Assembly (NCBI GenBank): GCA_018302915.1
Contig: JAGVZB010000033.1
Location: 1 to 7,144 of the forward strand
DNA: 7,144 bases
Reading direction: 5' to 3'
Origin: Candidatus Woesearchaeota archaeon
GTDB lineage: Archaea; Nanobdellota; Nanobdellia; SCGC-AAA011-G17; GW2011-AR20
In this document: positions 1-4,602 of the stretch, piece after piece
Layout: every line of letters starts with the position of its first letter
Position numbering within the stretch: the stretch's first letter is position 1
The notes under the pieces: generated by a model
What the model was told of the DNA's origin: nothing
Seen by the model: only the letters and a program-made list of their open reading frames with translations
Databases searched by the model: none
Program-made: the position numbers and the translations under genes

Positions 1-78
1 TATGTAACCATCATTAGTTAGAATTCTATTTGTGAAATACACGCATCCATCCATTGATTCAGGCTCTTTTAATGTCAT
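1..78 (-). CDS. Small conserved archaeal protein, N-terminus only (possible zinc ribbon)
   Basis: This open frame begins with ATG at 78 and runs off the left edge of the window, giving 26 codons that begin MTLKEPESMDGCVYFTNR. It overlaps the 3' end of ksgA by 20 nt in another frame. A good Shine-Dalgarno-like GGAAGGTG (93-86) sits 7 nt before the ATG, which supports this start over the internal Met at 54. From memory, the pattern PESMDxCVYFTNR resembles the start of a small conserved DPANN-archaeal protein that continues into CxxC zinc-ribbon repeats; those cysteine pairs would lie outside the window, so the function is not shown here. It is the last visible gene of the MNT-HEPN-trmY-ksgA operon. 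The SD site and overlap make a real gene likely; the family call is a recollection. Confidence 0.6.
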   Translation of the reverse strand, partial: MTLKEPESMDGCVYFTNRILTNDGYI

Positions 79-694
79 TTAACAGCACCTTCCATTCTTT
101 CAAATTTAATTCCCGCACTCTTTTTTCTTTAAAGCTTAAATTGGTGTTTATAAGATTTTTCAATTTCTTGTCTGAACATATATAAATTTTTTTAATCAAC
201 TTTTCTTCATTATTTAATTCTTTCTTTTTTATTTCTATTACCTTTGAATTTACTTTTGGTATTGGAGAAAATTCTTTCTTATTTATCTTCATTAATGTTT
301 TTATCTCAAGAAAATTTGGAATTATCAAATTCAACAAGCCTTTTTCAAGAAATTTCTCTGAGACTGTCAATATGCATAACTTAAAGTTTGAATTCATCAA
401 TTTGTTAATCAATGGTTCTAATATAGAATAGGGAATATTTCCTATTATCTTATCATAATTTAATTTTAATTTTAGAATATTCTTGTTTATTATTTTGTGA
501 TTTAGAAATTTTTTAATTAATTCATCTGCTAAATCCTTATCCAATTCAACTAAATCTGCTTTATCAAGATATTTAGATAAAATTCCTTTTCCAGAACCTA
601 TCTCTAGAACAGATTCATTTTCTTTTATTTCCAGAAAAGAGACTATCTGCTTTGCTATTCTTTCATTTGTTAGGAAATGCTGGTCAAATTTCAT
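59..694 (-). CDS. ksgA: 16S rRNA (adenine(1518/1519)-N6)-dimethyltransferase, KsgA/RsmA/Dim1 family
   Basis: The family makes m6,2A at two adjacent adenines in the 3' terminal hairpin of 16S rRNA during small-subunit maturation, using S-adenosylmethionine. Motifs visible from the ATG at 694 (211 aa) are DQHFLT at 4-9, SAM-binding VLEIGSGKG at 29-37, acidic VELD at 49-52, catalytic motif IV IGNIPYSI at 84-91 (N-I-P-Y for the usual NLPY) and FSPIPKVNS at 142-150. A short helical C-terminus retains KNLINTNL. At 211 aa it is shorter than the usual 260-275 aa, mainly in the C-terminal domain, as expected of a reduced genome. The frame extends to a TTG at 703; ATG at 694 was preferred because it is a better codon and places DQHFL near the N-terminus. 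It overlaps the trmY stop by 11 nt, suggesting coupled translation. Confidence 0.93.
   Translation of the reverse strand: MKFDQHFLTNERIAKQIVSFLEIKENESVLEIGSGKGILSKYLDKADLVELDKDLADELIKKFLNHKIINKNILKLKLNYDKIIGNIPYSILEPLINKLMNSNFKLCILTVSEKFLEKGLLNLIIPNFLEIKTLMKINKKEFSPIPKVNSKVIEIKKKELNNEEKLIKKIYICSDKKLKNLINTNLSFKEKRVRELNLKEWKVLLNDIKRA
86..93 (-). promoter_or_regulatory. Shine-Dalgarno site inside ksgA for the partial gene at 1-78
   Basis: GGAAGGTG on the minus strand matches the archaeal anti-SD core and lies 7 nt before the ATG at 78. It falls within the last codons of ksgA, so the downstream gene is probably translated by initiation inside the ksgA message. It decides the start of an otherwise very short visible frame. 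Confidence 0.55.
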
Positions 695-1295
695 TTCTAT
701 CAAGGATATTATTCAATATGACAACTACATGCGAGGCAAAATACACTTTTGGACCGATACTCACTGGAGTTACATTCTTATTTCTTAAGATATATTTCTT
801 CTCTTTCTTTGGAATGCCTTCATGATCTCCTATTATGAATACAGGATTTTCTTTTATCTCAATTTTTGATATATCTCCACCTTTCTTGTCGAGTAGATAT
901 ATATTTCTATCTTTTAATTCATCCAATAGTTTCATGAAACTCTTTTTTTCTACAAAAATTCCCCTGTAAACCTCTGTTTTTTTGTCTCTTTTGTATTTGT
1001 ATAAAATTATTTTTATCAAGCCAGCAATATCCTTCTTGCTTATATCAACGCTTCCAACTTCCTTTCCTGTTTCAGGCATTCCTTCATTTGTATCTGCTGT
1101 TATTTCAATATGCTTTGGAGGGTCGGGAGGACCATTAAGGATTAAATGCAGTTTGACATCATCCCTCATCTTTTTAGAGAGAAAAAAGGAATTGATAACA
1201 ATATGGCATACTATATCCATTCTTCCTGCTTTCATTAAGTCTGTGAAATTGCCTGAAGTCCTTCCCTTGTTTGAATAATAGATGAATTCCCTCAT
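684..1295 (-). CDS. trmY: tRNA (pseudouridine(54)-N1)-methyltransferase TrmY
   Basis: TrmY is a SPOUT-class methyltransferase that converts pseudouridine-54 in the T-loop of archaeal tRNAs to N1-methylpseudouridine, the archaeal substitute for ribothymidine. The 203-aa product matches the family over its full length: N-terminal RTSGNFTDLMKAGRMDIVCH at 12-31, LNGPPDPPKHIEI at 53-65, and the SAM-binding trefoil-knot segments IIGDHEGIP at 154-162, VSIGPKVYFASH at 178-189 and LNNILD at 194-199. Start is the ATG at 1295, 7 nt after the HEPN stop; its stop overlaps the start of ksgA. All five tRNAs in this window carry TTC at the start of the T-loop, so they are plausible substrates. Family identity is very secure; the operon link to MNT/HEPN is from spacing only. 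Confidence 0.95.
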   Translation of the reverse strand: MREFIYYSNKGRTSGNFTDLMKAGRMDIVCHIVINSFFLSKKMRDDVKLHLILNGPPDPPKHIEITADTNEGMPETGKEVGSVDISKKDIAGLIKIILYKYKRDKKTEVYRGIFVEKKSFMKLLDELKDRNIYLLDKKGGDISKIEIKENPVFIIGDHEGIPKKEKKYILRNKNVTPVSIGPKVYFASHVVVILNNILDRNEI

Positions 1296-1302
1296 TTTTG
1301 AT

Positions 1303-1794
1303 TTAAGTCAACATTTTGATAAAAGAATTTCTTACAAAAATGATTTTTTCATTATTTATCTCGCTTATTAATAATTTCATTTCAACTAAAAATTCTTCGG
1401 CTTTTAAAATCATTTCATTACAAGATTCTTTATCTGCCTTGACTGCCTGTTGAGATTCAACATAGTACTGTTTATCTATTCTTTCTCCTTTGGCCCAAGA
1501 AATTATTCTTACTAATTTTTTATTTTCAAATAGCATATCTAATAAGATTATTGAAGCTGAATGATTTTCTGATTTAATCCCAGTTTTAAACAACAATGAC
1601 AATAAAGAGTTATACATACAATAGTAAGCTTCAGATGTGGAATTTTCATGAATCTGACTTTGAAAAAGTATTTTTGCTGCTTTAAGACAATTTTCCGCTT
1701 TAATCAAATAAGAGGATTTCATTTCTTCTGAAGGTTCAACTAGTTCTACAATGCTTTTTCTTTTAAGCTTCTTTAAAAAGATCAGTTCTTTCAT
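1303..1794 (-). CDS. HEPN-domain protein (UPF0332-like), partner of the upstream MNT gene
   Basis: A 163-aa, mostly helical protein. Residues about 28-145 read as a HEPN four-helix bundle: SYLIKAENCLKAAKILF, then EAYYCMYNSLLSLLF with the usual AYY, then GIKSENHSASI, then ERIDKQYYVE. Catalytic HEPN RNases carry R-x4-6-H; here the corresponding stretch is R105-IDKQ-Y110-Y111, so the histidine is absent and RNase activity is doubtful. In the characterised HepT/MntA system the MNT antitoxin AMPylates a tyrosine beside that motif, so the YY pair is notable, though this is inference. The start ATG at 1794 is fixed by a strong GGAGG (1805-1801) with 6-nt spacing. It overlaps the MNT gene by 32 nt and lies 7 nt before trmY. 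Residues 1-25 are basic and outside the HEPN fold. Confidence 0.82.
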   Translation of the reverse strand: MKELIFLKKLKRKSIVELVEPSEEMKSSYLIKAENCLKAAKILFQSQIHENSTSEAYYCMYNSLLSLLFKTGIKSENHSASIILLDMLFENKKLVRIISWAKGERIDKQYYVESQQAVKADKESCNEMILKAEEFLVEMKLLISEINNEKIIFVRNSFIKMLT

Positions 1795-2323
1795 AAAAAT
1801 CCTCCAAACCTCTTATTATTACATGGTTTTTTATAATCTCTTTTATCAATAAAGATTTAACATCAAATTTTCCTGTTTTTATGCTTAATCTGGAATTTAT
1901 CTCTTTTACCTTATTTTTTAATATGTTATCCTCTGTTTCCAAATAAACATCAATATCACTATCTGTTTTTGAAATCTCCTTTGCATAACTTCCAAATAGG
2001 ATTATCATCCCTTTTGAAAAGTTCTTTTTTATGTCTTCAAAAATTACAGATAATTCTGGATATTTCTTTAATAGTTTGTTTAATTTATATATTTCCGAAG
2101 AATAAATGTAATTCTTTGCTTTTAGATTATTTTTTATAAAAAAAACTTTATTTTTACCTTCTTTTTTATAATCCAAAATATTCTCTTTTAGCAATTCATT
2201 GACTTTTCTTAAAATTGTAGAATGGGATTCATTAAGAATTCTAGCTATCTCCCTTAAATGAGCTTTATTTTTTATTAAAACTAAAATTATTTCTAATTCC
2301 AGATTGTTTTTATTTTGAACCAT
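1763..2323 (-). CDS. Winged-helix-fused minimal nucleotidyltransferase (MNT, MntA-like)
   Basis: The 186-aa product has two parts. Residues about 8-65 form a winged helix (LREIARILNESHSTILRKVNEL followed by a basic wing, KKEGKNKVFFI). Residues about 105-175 form a polymerase-beta-like minimal nucleotidyltransferase with the GSx10DxD signature: G111 S112, D123, D125, and a probable third carboxylate at D154 (KFDVKS). In type VII toxin-antitoxin pairs such an MNT protein neutralises its HEPN partner by transferring AMP; here the partner is the 32-nt-overlapping downstream gene. The wHTH suggests DNA binding and autoregulation. A TATA-like TTTAAATA at 2354-2347 lies about 27 nt before the ATG at 2323, so the message is probably leaderless. 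First gene of the operon that includes trmY and ksgA. Toxin-antitoxin function is inferred from layout. Confidence 0.87.
   Translation of the reverse strand: MVQNKNNLELEIILVLIKNKAHLREIARILNESHSTILRKVNELLKENILDYKKEGKNKVFFIKNNLKAKNYIYSSEIYKLNKLLKKYPELSVIFEDIKKNFSKGMIILFGSYAKEISKTDSDIDVYLETEDNILKNKVKEINSRLSIKTGKFDVKSLLIKEIIKNHVIIRGLEDFYERTDLFKEA
1801..1805 (-). promoter_or_regulatory. Strong Shine-Dalgarno site for the HEPN gene
   Basis: GGAGG on the minus strand, 6 nt before the ATG at 1794 and inside the 3' end of the overlapping MNT frame. It fixes the HEPN start and suggests independent, possibly high, HEPN initiation on the shared mRNA. Confidence 0.7.
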
Positions 2324-2346
2324 ATGGATTATATATAAACCAATGC

Positions 2347-2354
2347 TATTTAAA
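2347..2354 (-). promoter_or_regulatory. TATA box of the MNT-HEPN-trmY-ksgA operon
   Basis: TTTAAATA on the minus strand, centred about 27 nt upstream of the MNT start codon. This spacing puts transcription start at or next to the ATG, giving a leaderless message. The identical octamer sits at the same distance from valS. Confidence 0.6.
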
Positions 2355-2402
2355 CATTTCTATTTGCTTGGTTTTTGATGCATTAAATTTTATTAATTAT
2401 CT

Positions 2403-2513
2403 TGCGGGAGACAGGGTTCGAACCTGCGTAGGCACTAAGCCACTAACCCCTGAAGCTAGCCCGTTTAGTCTAAACTTTTGGAAAAGTTTAATTGACCACT
2501 CCGGCACTCCCGC
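2403..2513 (-). tRNA. tRNA-Leu(CAG) with a 27-nt D-loop intron
   Basis: The acceptor GCGGGAG (2513-2507) pairs fully with CTCCCGC (2410-2404), with A73 at 2403 and no encoded CCA. The anticodon arm is CTAGC-TTCAGGG-GTTAG, so the anticodon is CAG. The class II variable arm has a 3-bp GGC/GCC stem and the T-arm is GCAGG-TTCGAAC-CCTGT. As written the D-arm is far too long. Removing 2465-2491 leaves CCG-G-AGTGGTCAAA-CGG, a normal leucine D-arm, and an 84-nt tRNA of normal class II length. A TATA-like element at 2549-2558 is about 39 nt upstream, which would give a short leader; read-through from tRNA-Glu is also possible. Confidence 0.93.
2465..2491 (-). other. Non-canonical tRNA intron, D-loop of tRNA-Leu(CAG)
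   Basis: A 27-nt intron with a BHB splice structure: central helix GGTC/GACT, bulges AAT and AAA cut as AA^T and AA^A, and an intron hairpin TAAACTTT/AAAGTTTA closed by TCCA. The outer exon helix is missing (HBh' type). The join falls near positions 21/22. Adenines at both junctions make the exact cut ambiguous by one base without changing the mature tRNA. Confidence 0.87.
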
Positions 2514-2548
2514 ATTTTTTATTTTTAACCTTAAGGAACAGATTTGTT

Positions 2549-2558
2549 TTTATAAATA
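2549..2558 (-). promoter_or_regulatory. Possible TATA box of tRNA-Leu
   Basis: TATTTATAAA on the minus strand, centred about 40 nt before the tRNA-Leu 5' end, which would give a leader of roughly 12 nt. It is the only clear AT-rich box in the 48-nt gap between tRNA-Glu and tRNA-Leu, in an AT-rich background. Confidence 0.35.
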
Positions 2559-2596
2559 TAATGCTCCCGCCGGGATTTGAACCCGGGTTTCGGCCT

Positions 2597-2610
2597 TTCT
2601 CCATTTTATA
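2597..2610 (-). other. Canonical 37/38 tRNA intron of tRNA-Glu(CTC), 14 nt
   Basis: A 14-nt intron at the standard anticodon-loop site. The BHB has the anticodon stem CGGCC/GGCCG as outer helix, central helix CTCT (32-35) with GGAG, and bulges CGT and AAA cut CG^T and AA^A. Only 7 nt (ATAAAAT) remain beyond the central helix, so the inner helix is at most 2 bp. Confidence 0.9.
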
Positions 2611-2627
2611 CGAGAGGGCCGAGTCCT

Positions 2628-2650
2628 TTCGGCACAATGCTTCCATTGTC
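2628..2650 (-). other. Non-canonical tRNA intron, D-loop of tRNA-Glu(CTC)
   Basis: A 23-nt intron between positions 20b and 21. The BHB consists of central helix CGGT/GCCG (last pair T-G), bulges TTG and AAA cut TT^G and AA^A, and a perfect 6-bp hairpin ACAATG/CATTGT with loop GAAG. There is no strong outer exon helix. Confidence 0.9.
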
Positions 2651-2675
2651 AAACCGGACTAGACTACAGGAGCTT

Positions 2676-2748
2676 TAGTCCCGCCAGGATTCGAACCTGG
2701 GTCACAGCCTCCAGAGGGCCGTATCATAGACCGCTAGACCACGGGACT
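2676..2748 (-). tRNA. tRNA-Gln(CTG), intronless
   Basis: A 73-nt gene. Acceptor AGTCCCG/CGGGACT is a perfect 7 bp, D-arm is GTC...GAT, anticodon arm is CGGCC-CTCTGGA-GGCTG with anticodon CTG, T-arm CCAGG-TTCGAAT-CCTGG, discriminator A at 2676, no CCA encoded. Only 2 nt separate its 3' end from the tRNA-Glu 5' end. The sequence strongly resembles archaeal tRNA-Gln, which begins AGTCCCGTGGT. Confidence 0.96.
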
Positions 2749-2769
2749 ATATAATTGTTATTAGAAGTT

Positions 2770-2782
2770 CCTTTTAAAAAAG
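2770..2782 (-). promoter_or_regulatory. Possible TATA element for the tRNA-Gln/tRNA-Glu transcript
   Basis: The minus strand reads CTTTTTTAAAAGG, centred about 28 nt before the tRNA-Gln 5' end at 2748, a distance that would start transcription close to the mature 5' end. The same stretch contains the T-run that may terminate tRNA-Gly. Confidence 0.4.
2776..2781 (-). terminator. Oligo-T terminator after tRNA-Gly
   Basis: Six consecutive T on the minus strand, beginning 3 nt past the tRNA-Gly discriminator at 2785. Archaeal RNA polymerase commonly stops at such runs. It coincides with the possible tRNA-Gln TATA element, so either reading could hold. Confidence 0.4.
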
Positions 2783-2784
2783 TT

Positions 2785-2855
2785 TGCAGTAACCGGGAAT
2801 CGAACCCGGAACACAAGCTTGGGAAGCTCGTATTATACCATTTAACTATTACTGC
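2785..2855 (-). tRNA. tRNA-Gly(CCC), intronless
   Basis: A 71-nt gene: acceptor GCAGTAA/TTACTGC (7 bp), D-arm GTT...AAT with GG in the loop, anticodon arm CGAGC-TTCCCAA-GCTTG with anticodon CCC, variable loop TGTT, T-arm CCGGG-TTCGATT-CCCGG, discriminator A at 2785 and no CCA. It diverges from the cyclophilin gene across a 40-bp spacer that must hold both promoters. Confidence 0.95.
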
Positions 2856-2865
2856 TTTAGTTAAT

Positions 2866-2875
2866 TATTTAAATA
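2866..2875 (+). promoter_or_regulatory. Palindromic TATA box for the cyclophilin operon
   Basis: TATTTAAATA is a perfect 10-bp palindrome centred 25 nt before the ATG at 2896, fitting a leaderless or near-leaderless message. Being only 15 nt from tRNA-Gly, it is too close to serve that gene. Confidence 0.5.
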
Positions 2876-2880
2876 AACCA

Positions 2881-2890
2881 TATTTTAAAT
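2881..2890 (-). promoter_or_regulatory. Possible TATA box of tRNA-Gly
   Basis: ATTTAAAATA on the minus strand, centred about 30 nt before the tRNA-Gly 5' end at 2855. It interleaves with the oppositely directed cyclophilin promoter. Background AT-richness limits confidence. Confidence 0.4.
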
Positions 2891-2895
2891 CTTTT

Positions 2896-3432
2896 ATGAT
2901 AAAGAAGTTAATTGTTTTGCTGACTTTATTGATATTTATTGCAGGCTGTGGAGGTAATGAAATGAAGAACAATTCCAAAGTTAAATTAGAAACAACACAA
3001 GGAGACATTGTTATTGAATTATATGAAAAGGAAATGCCGATAACTACCGGAAATTTCAAGAAATTAGTTCAAGAAAAGTATTACGATGGAGTCATTTTTC
3101 ACAGGGTAATTGATGGTTTTATGATACAGGGGGGAGATCCCACAGGAACTGGAATGGGTGGTCCAGGATATGAAATAAAAGATGAGTTTACAAAGACAGC
3201 ATTAGATAGGAATGATAGAGGAACAATAGCAATGGCTAATGCAGGACCAAATACTGGAGGAAGCCAGTTTTTCATAAATTTAGTCAATAATAATTTCCTG
3301 GATGGAAAACATCCAGTTTTTGGAAAAATCATAGATGGGATGGAAGTTGTTGATAAGATAGCTAAAGTTCAGAAAGATTCACAGGATAAACCATTACAAG
3401 ATGTTGTGATTAATAGAGCTTATTTAATATGA
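2896..3432 (+). CDS. Cyclophilin-type peptidyl-prolyl cis-trans isomerase, predicted lipoprotein
   Basis: Catalyses cis-trans isomerisation of X-Pro bonds, here probably outside the cell and tethered to the membrane. The start ATG at 2896 gives 178 aa; an upstream extension of the frame runs through tRNA-Gly and is not real. Residues 1-18 form a lipoprotein signal (two Lys, a hydrophobic stretch, lipobox I-A-G-C with Cys18). The rest is a compact cyclophilin: GDIVIELYE at 36-44, catalytic FHR at 68-70 with R70, FMIQGGDPTGTG at 75-86, MANAGPNTGGSQFFI at 113-127 and FLDGKHPVFGKI at 134-145. The tryptophan of human CypA (W121) is Phe134, typical of cyclosporin-insensitive prokaryotic forms. It overlaps the next gene by ATGA, so translation is probably coupled. 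Confidence 0.94.
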   Translation: MIKKLIVLLTLLIFIAGCGGNEMKNNSKVKLETTQGDIVIELYEKEMPITTGNFKKLVQEKYYDGVIFHRVIDGFMIQGGDPTGTGMGGPGYEIKDEFTKTALDRNDRGTIAMANAGPNTGGSQFFINLVNNNFLDGKHPVFGKIIDGMEVVDKIAKVQKDSQDKPLQDVVINRAYLI

Positions 3433-3746
3433 TAAATTTCAATGATTTCAAGAAAGTGGAACTGAAGGTTGGTGAGATTCTTGAAGTAGAAGATATCACT
3501 AATGCTGATAAACTTTATCTGTTAAAAGTTGATACCGGAGAAGAAAGAACTTTGGTTGCTGGCATAAAAAAGAATTATTCCAAGAAAGAATTAATTGGAA
3601 AAAAAATAATTGTTGTCTGTAATTTGGAAGAGAAAGAACTAAAAGGAATCAAAAGCCAGGGAATGTTATTGGCTGCTTCTGATGACGAGAAAGTTGTTTT
3701 GCTAACTGTTGATAAAAATGTGGGGAATGGAAGTAGGATTGGTTAG
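3429..3746 (+). CDS. Stand-alone tRNA-binding OB-fold domain (MetRS C-terminal/Trbp111-like)
   Basis: A 105-aa protein made entirely of one tRNA-binding domain. Family features are FNDFKKVELKVGEILEVED at 4-22, NADKLYLLKVDTGEE at 25-39, the strand LVAGIKKNYS at 42-51, and the LKGIKSQGMLLAA loop at 71-83. Stand-alone copies bind the outer corner of tRNA in trans as dimers, and in several archaea act as a separate beta subunit of methionyl-tRNA synthetase; which role applies here cannot be told from the sequence. The start ATG overlaps the cyclophilin stop (ATGA), and there is no separate SD, so expression probably depends on that gene. The pairing of an extracytoplasmic isomerase with a cytoplasmic tRNA binder has no obvious functional logic. 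Confidence 0.9.
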   Translation: MINFNDFKKVELKVGEILEVEDITNADKLYLLKVDTGEERTLVAGIKKNYSKKELIGKKIIVVCNLEEKELKGIKSQGMLLAASDDEKVVLLTVDKNVGNGSRIG

Positions 3747-3748
3747 GC

Positions 3749-3783
3749 TTTGTGTAAATAGTGCTGTTTGTGTAAAAAGTCTG
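3749..3783 (+). repeat. Imperfect tandem repeat, two units of 18 and 17 bp
   Basis: Two units starting tttgtgtaaa and ending ctg lie end to end between the OB-fold gene and the convergent remnant. They differ by one substitution and one deletion. No function is evident; replication slippage is the simplest origin. Confidence 0.5.
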
Positions 3784-3799
3784 AATAAAAAAGAAAAGG

Positions 3800-4108
3800 C
3801 TAAATTAGATTAGACATATTATGCACAACTTCATTTCTAAGTTCTTTAATCTGTTTGATAAAATATATTCCTAATGGAGTTAGTTTAACTTTTTCACCTG
3901 CTTTTTCTCTTTGTATTAATCCAACTTTCATCAAATCAGTTACTCTTCTATGTGTAGGCATAGCTGTTAAATTAAATTCTTTTTCAATCAACTCTGTCTT
4001 TTCAATGATGTTATTTCTCATTGCTTTTGACAATTCATCTTTGGTTGCACCTGAATTAAAATTAAACTCATTATCTAATACAAATAACTTTTGTTGGATA
4101 AGGATAAT
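3800..4108 (-). pseudogene. Chimeric remnant: PEBP C-terminal tail fused in frame to a winged-helix fragment
   Basis: The frame is open from after a TAA at 4109-4111 to a stop at 3800. Its first ~45 codons lack a start but match the C-terminus of the PEBP gene at 5187-5696: GATKDELSKAMRNNIIEK here against GATKDELLKAMRDNIIEK there, about 24 of 37 residues overall, with 45/48 bases identical in the best stretch. The remainder (LTAMPTHRRVTDLMKVGLIQ, a wing with REKAGEKVKLT, then a helix) is a winged-helix segment. The join lies at the shared ELI-x-K. Possible starts are TTG at 4033 (77 aa) or the ATG three codons later (73 aa), so a small DNA-binding protein could still be made, but the first wHTH helix would come from PEBP sequence. 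A broken gene is the simpler reading. Confidence 0.6.
3985..4090 (+). repeat. Left copy of the direct repeat flanking MNT-HEPN module 2
   Basis: Aligns without gaps to 5207-5312 at a constant offset of 1222 bp. Positions 3985-3994 are identical, 4001-4048 match 45/48, and similarity falls to roughly two thirds toward 4090. The repeat is the PEBP gene tail; this copy is 38 bp from the HEPN stop. Confidence 0.8.
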
Positions 4109-4128
4109 TTAAAAAGCTTAGGCATGAA

Positions 4129-4602
4129 TTAATCAGTATTTTCTAACTTTTCCTTAATTTCATTTATTAGTGCATTAATATGCAGTTTAAATTTCATCTT
4201 CAAAACTTTCCAGTCTTCATATTTTAATAACTGCCCCCTGTAATTGATTGAATTTCTTTTCAATCTGATTGTCTCAAGAAATTCCCAGTCAAGTTCTAAT
4301 TCTGGATGTTTAAAACAAATATAAGCATTTTTGCATTGATGATTATCAGCTTTAATTCCATCAAATAACAGATAAGCTTCAATTAGCCCCTGGAGTGATT
4401 CATAATGATCTCGAAAAACAAATGTCCAATCTGTGCTGTCTTTTGGGATATCTTTTGATTTTCTGTTTATGAATTCAAGCCCTTTTTCTGCAACAATTTT
4501 TAGTGATTTGATGAGCTCAATATCTACAGACTTTTCCTTTATGTTTCCTGTGCTAGTGCAGAGTTTGTAGGTTTTATCAAGATTGTCTATTATAATCTTC
4601 AT
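4129..4602 (-). CDS. HEPN-domain protein of module 2
   Basis: A 157-aa helical protein without signal peptide or membrane segment. Helices cover about 28-50, 60-85, 88-100 and 106-155. The conserved end, ETIRLKRNSINYRGQLLKYEDWK at 110-132 in outline (R113, R116, N117, Y121, G123, D130 W131), matches archaeal HEPN proteins in which R-N-x3-Y-x-G replaces the catalytic R-x4-6-H. R116-x4-Y121 parallels R105-x4-Y110 in the first HEPN, although the two proteins otherwise look unlike. RNase activity is therefore uncertain. Start ATG at 4602 directly abuts the MNT stop at 4603, with an AAGGT SD about 7 nt upstream. Cys15, Cys90 and Cys96 are unexplained. Assignment as an MNT partner rests on adjacency and fold. 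Confidence 0.78.
   Translation of the reverse strand: MKIIIDNLDKTYKLCTSTGNIKEKSVDIELIKSLKIVAEKGLEFINRKSKDIPKDSTDWTFVFRDHYESLQGLIEAYLLFDGIKADNHQCKNAYICFKHPELELDWEFLETIRLKRNSINYRGQLLKYEDWKVLKMKFKLHINALINEIKEKLENTD

Larger units (their letters stand above)
2562..2673 (-). tRNA. tRNA-Glu(CTC) with two introns
   Basis: Acceptor GCTCCTG (2673-2667) pairs with CGGGAGC (2569-2563) including one T-G wobble; A73 is at 2562 and CCA is not encoded. The T-arm is CCGGG-TTCAAAT-CCCGG. Removing 2628-2650 and 2597-2610 gives exons of 23, 17 and 35 nt and a 75-nt tRNA: D-arm GTC-T-AGTCCGGTTTAG-GAC, anticodon arm CGGCC-CTCTCGA-GGCCG with anticodon CTC, and a 4-nt variable loop AAAC. The 12-nt D-loop has the length typical of archaeal tRNA-Glu, which independently supports the D-loop splice. 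It starts 2 nt after tRNA-Gln ends, so the two must share a transcript. Confidence 0.95.

Noticed and set aside
695..703. TTG start at 703 for ksgA
   Set aside because: ATG three codons later is a stronger codon, no SD favours TTG, and the family begins just before the QHFL motif.
982..1278. 98-codon frame on the plus strand
   Set aside because: It is antisense to trmY, whose full-length family match is decisive.
2368..2580. Open frame of 70 codons on the plus strand
   Set aside because: It is antisense to tRNA-Leu and part of tRNA-Glu; the translation only reflects tRNA sequence.
2755..2895. N-terminal extension of the cyclophilin frame by 47 codons
   Set aside because: It runs antisense through tRNA-Gly. 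The lipoprotein signal begins at the Met at 2896, with a TATA box at the right distance.
3855..4112. 85-codon frame on the plus strand
   Set aside because: It is antisense to the PEBP-wHTH remnant, which has homology on the other strand.
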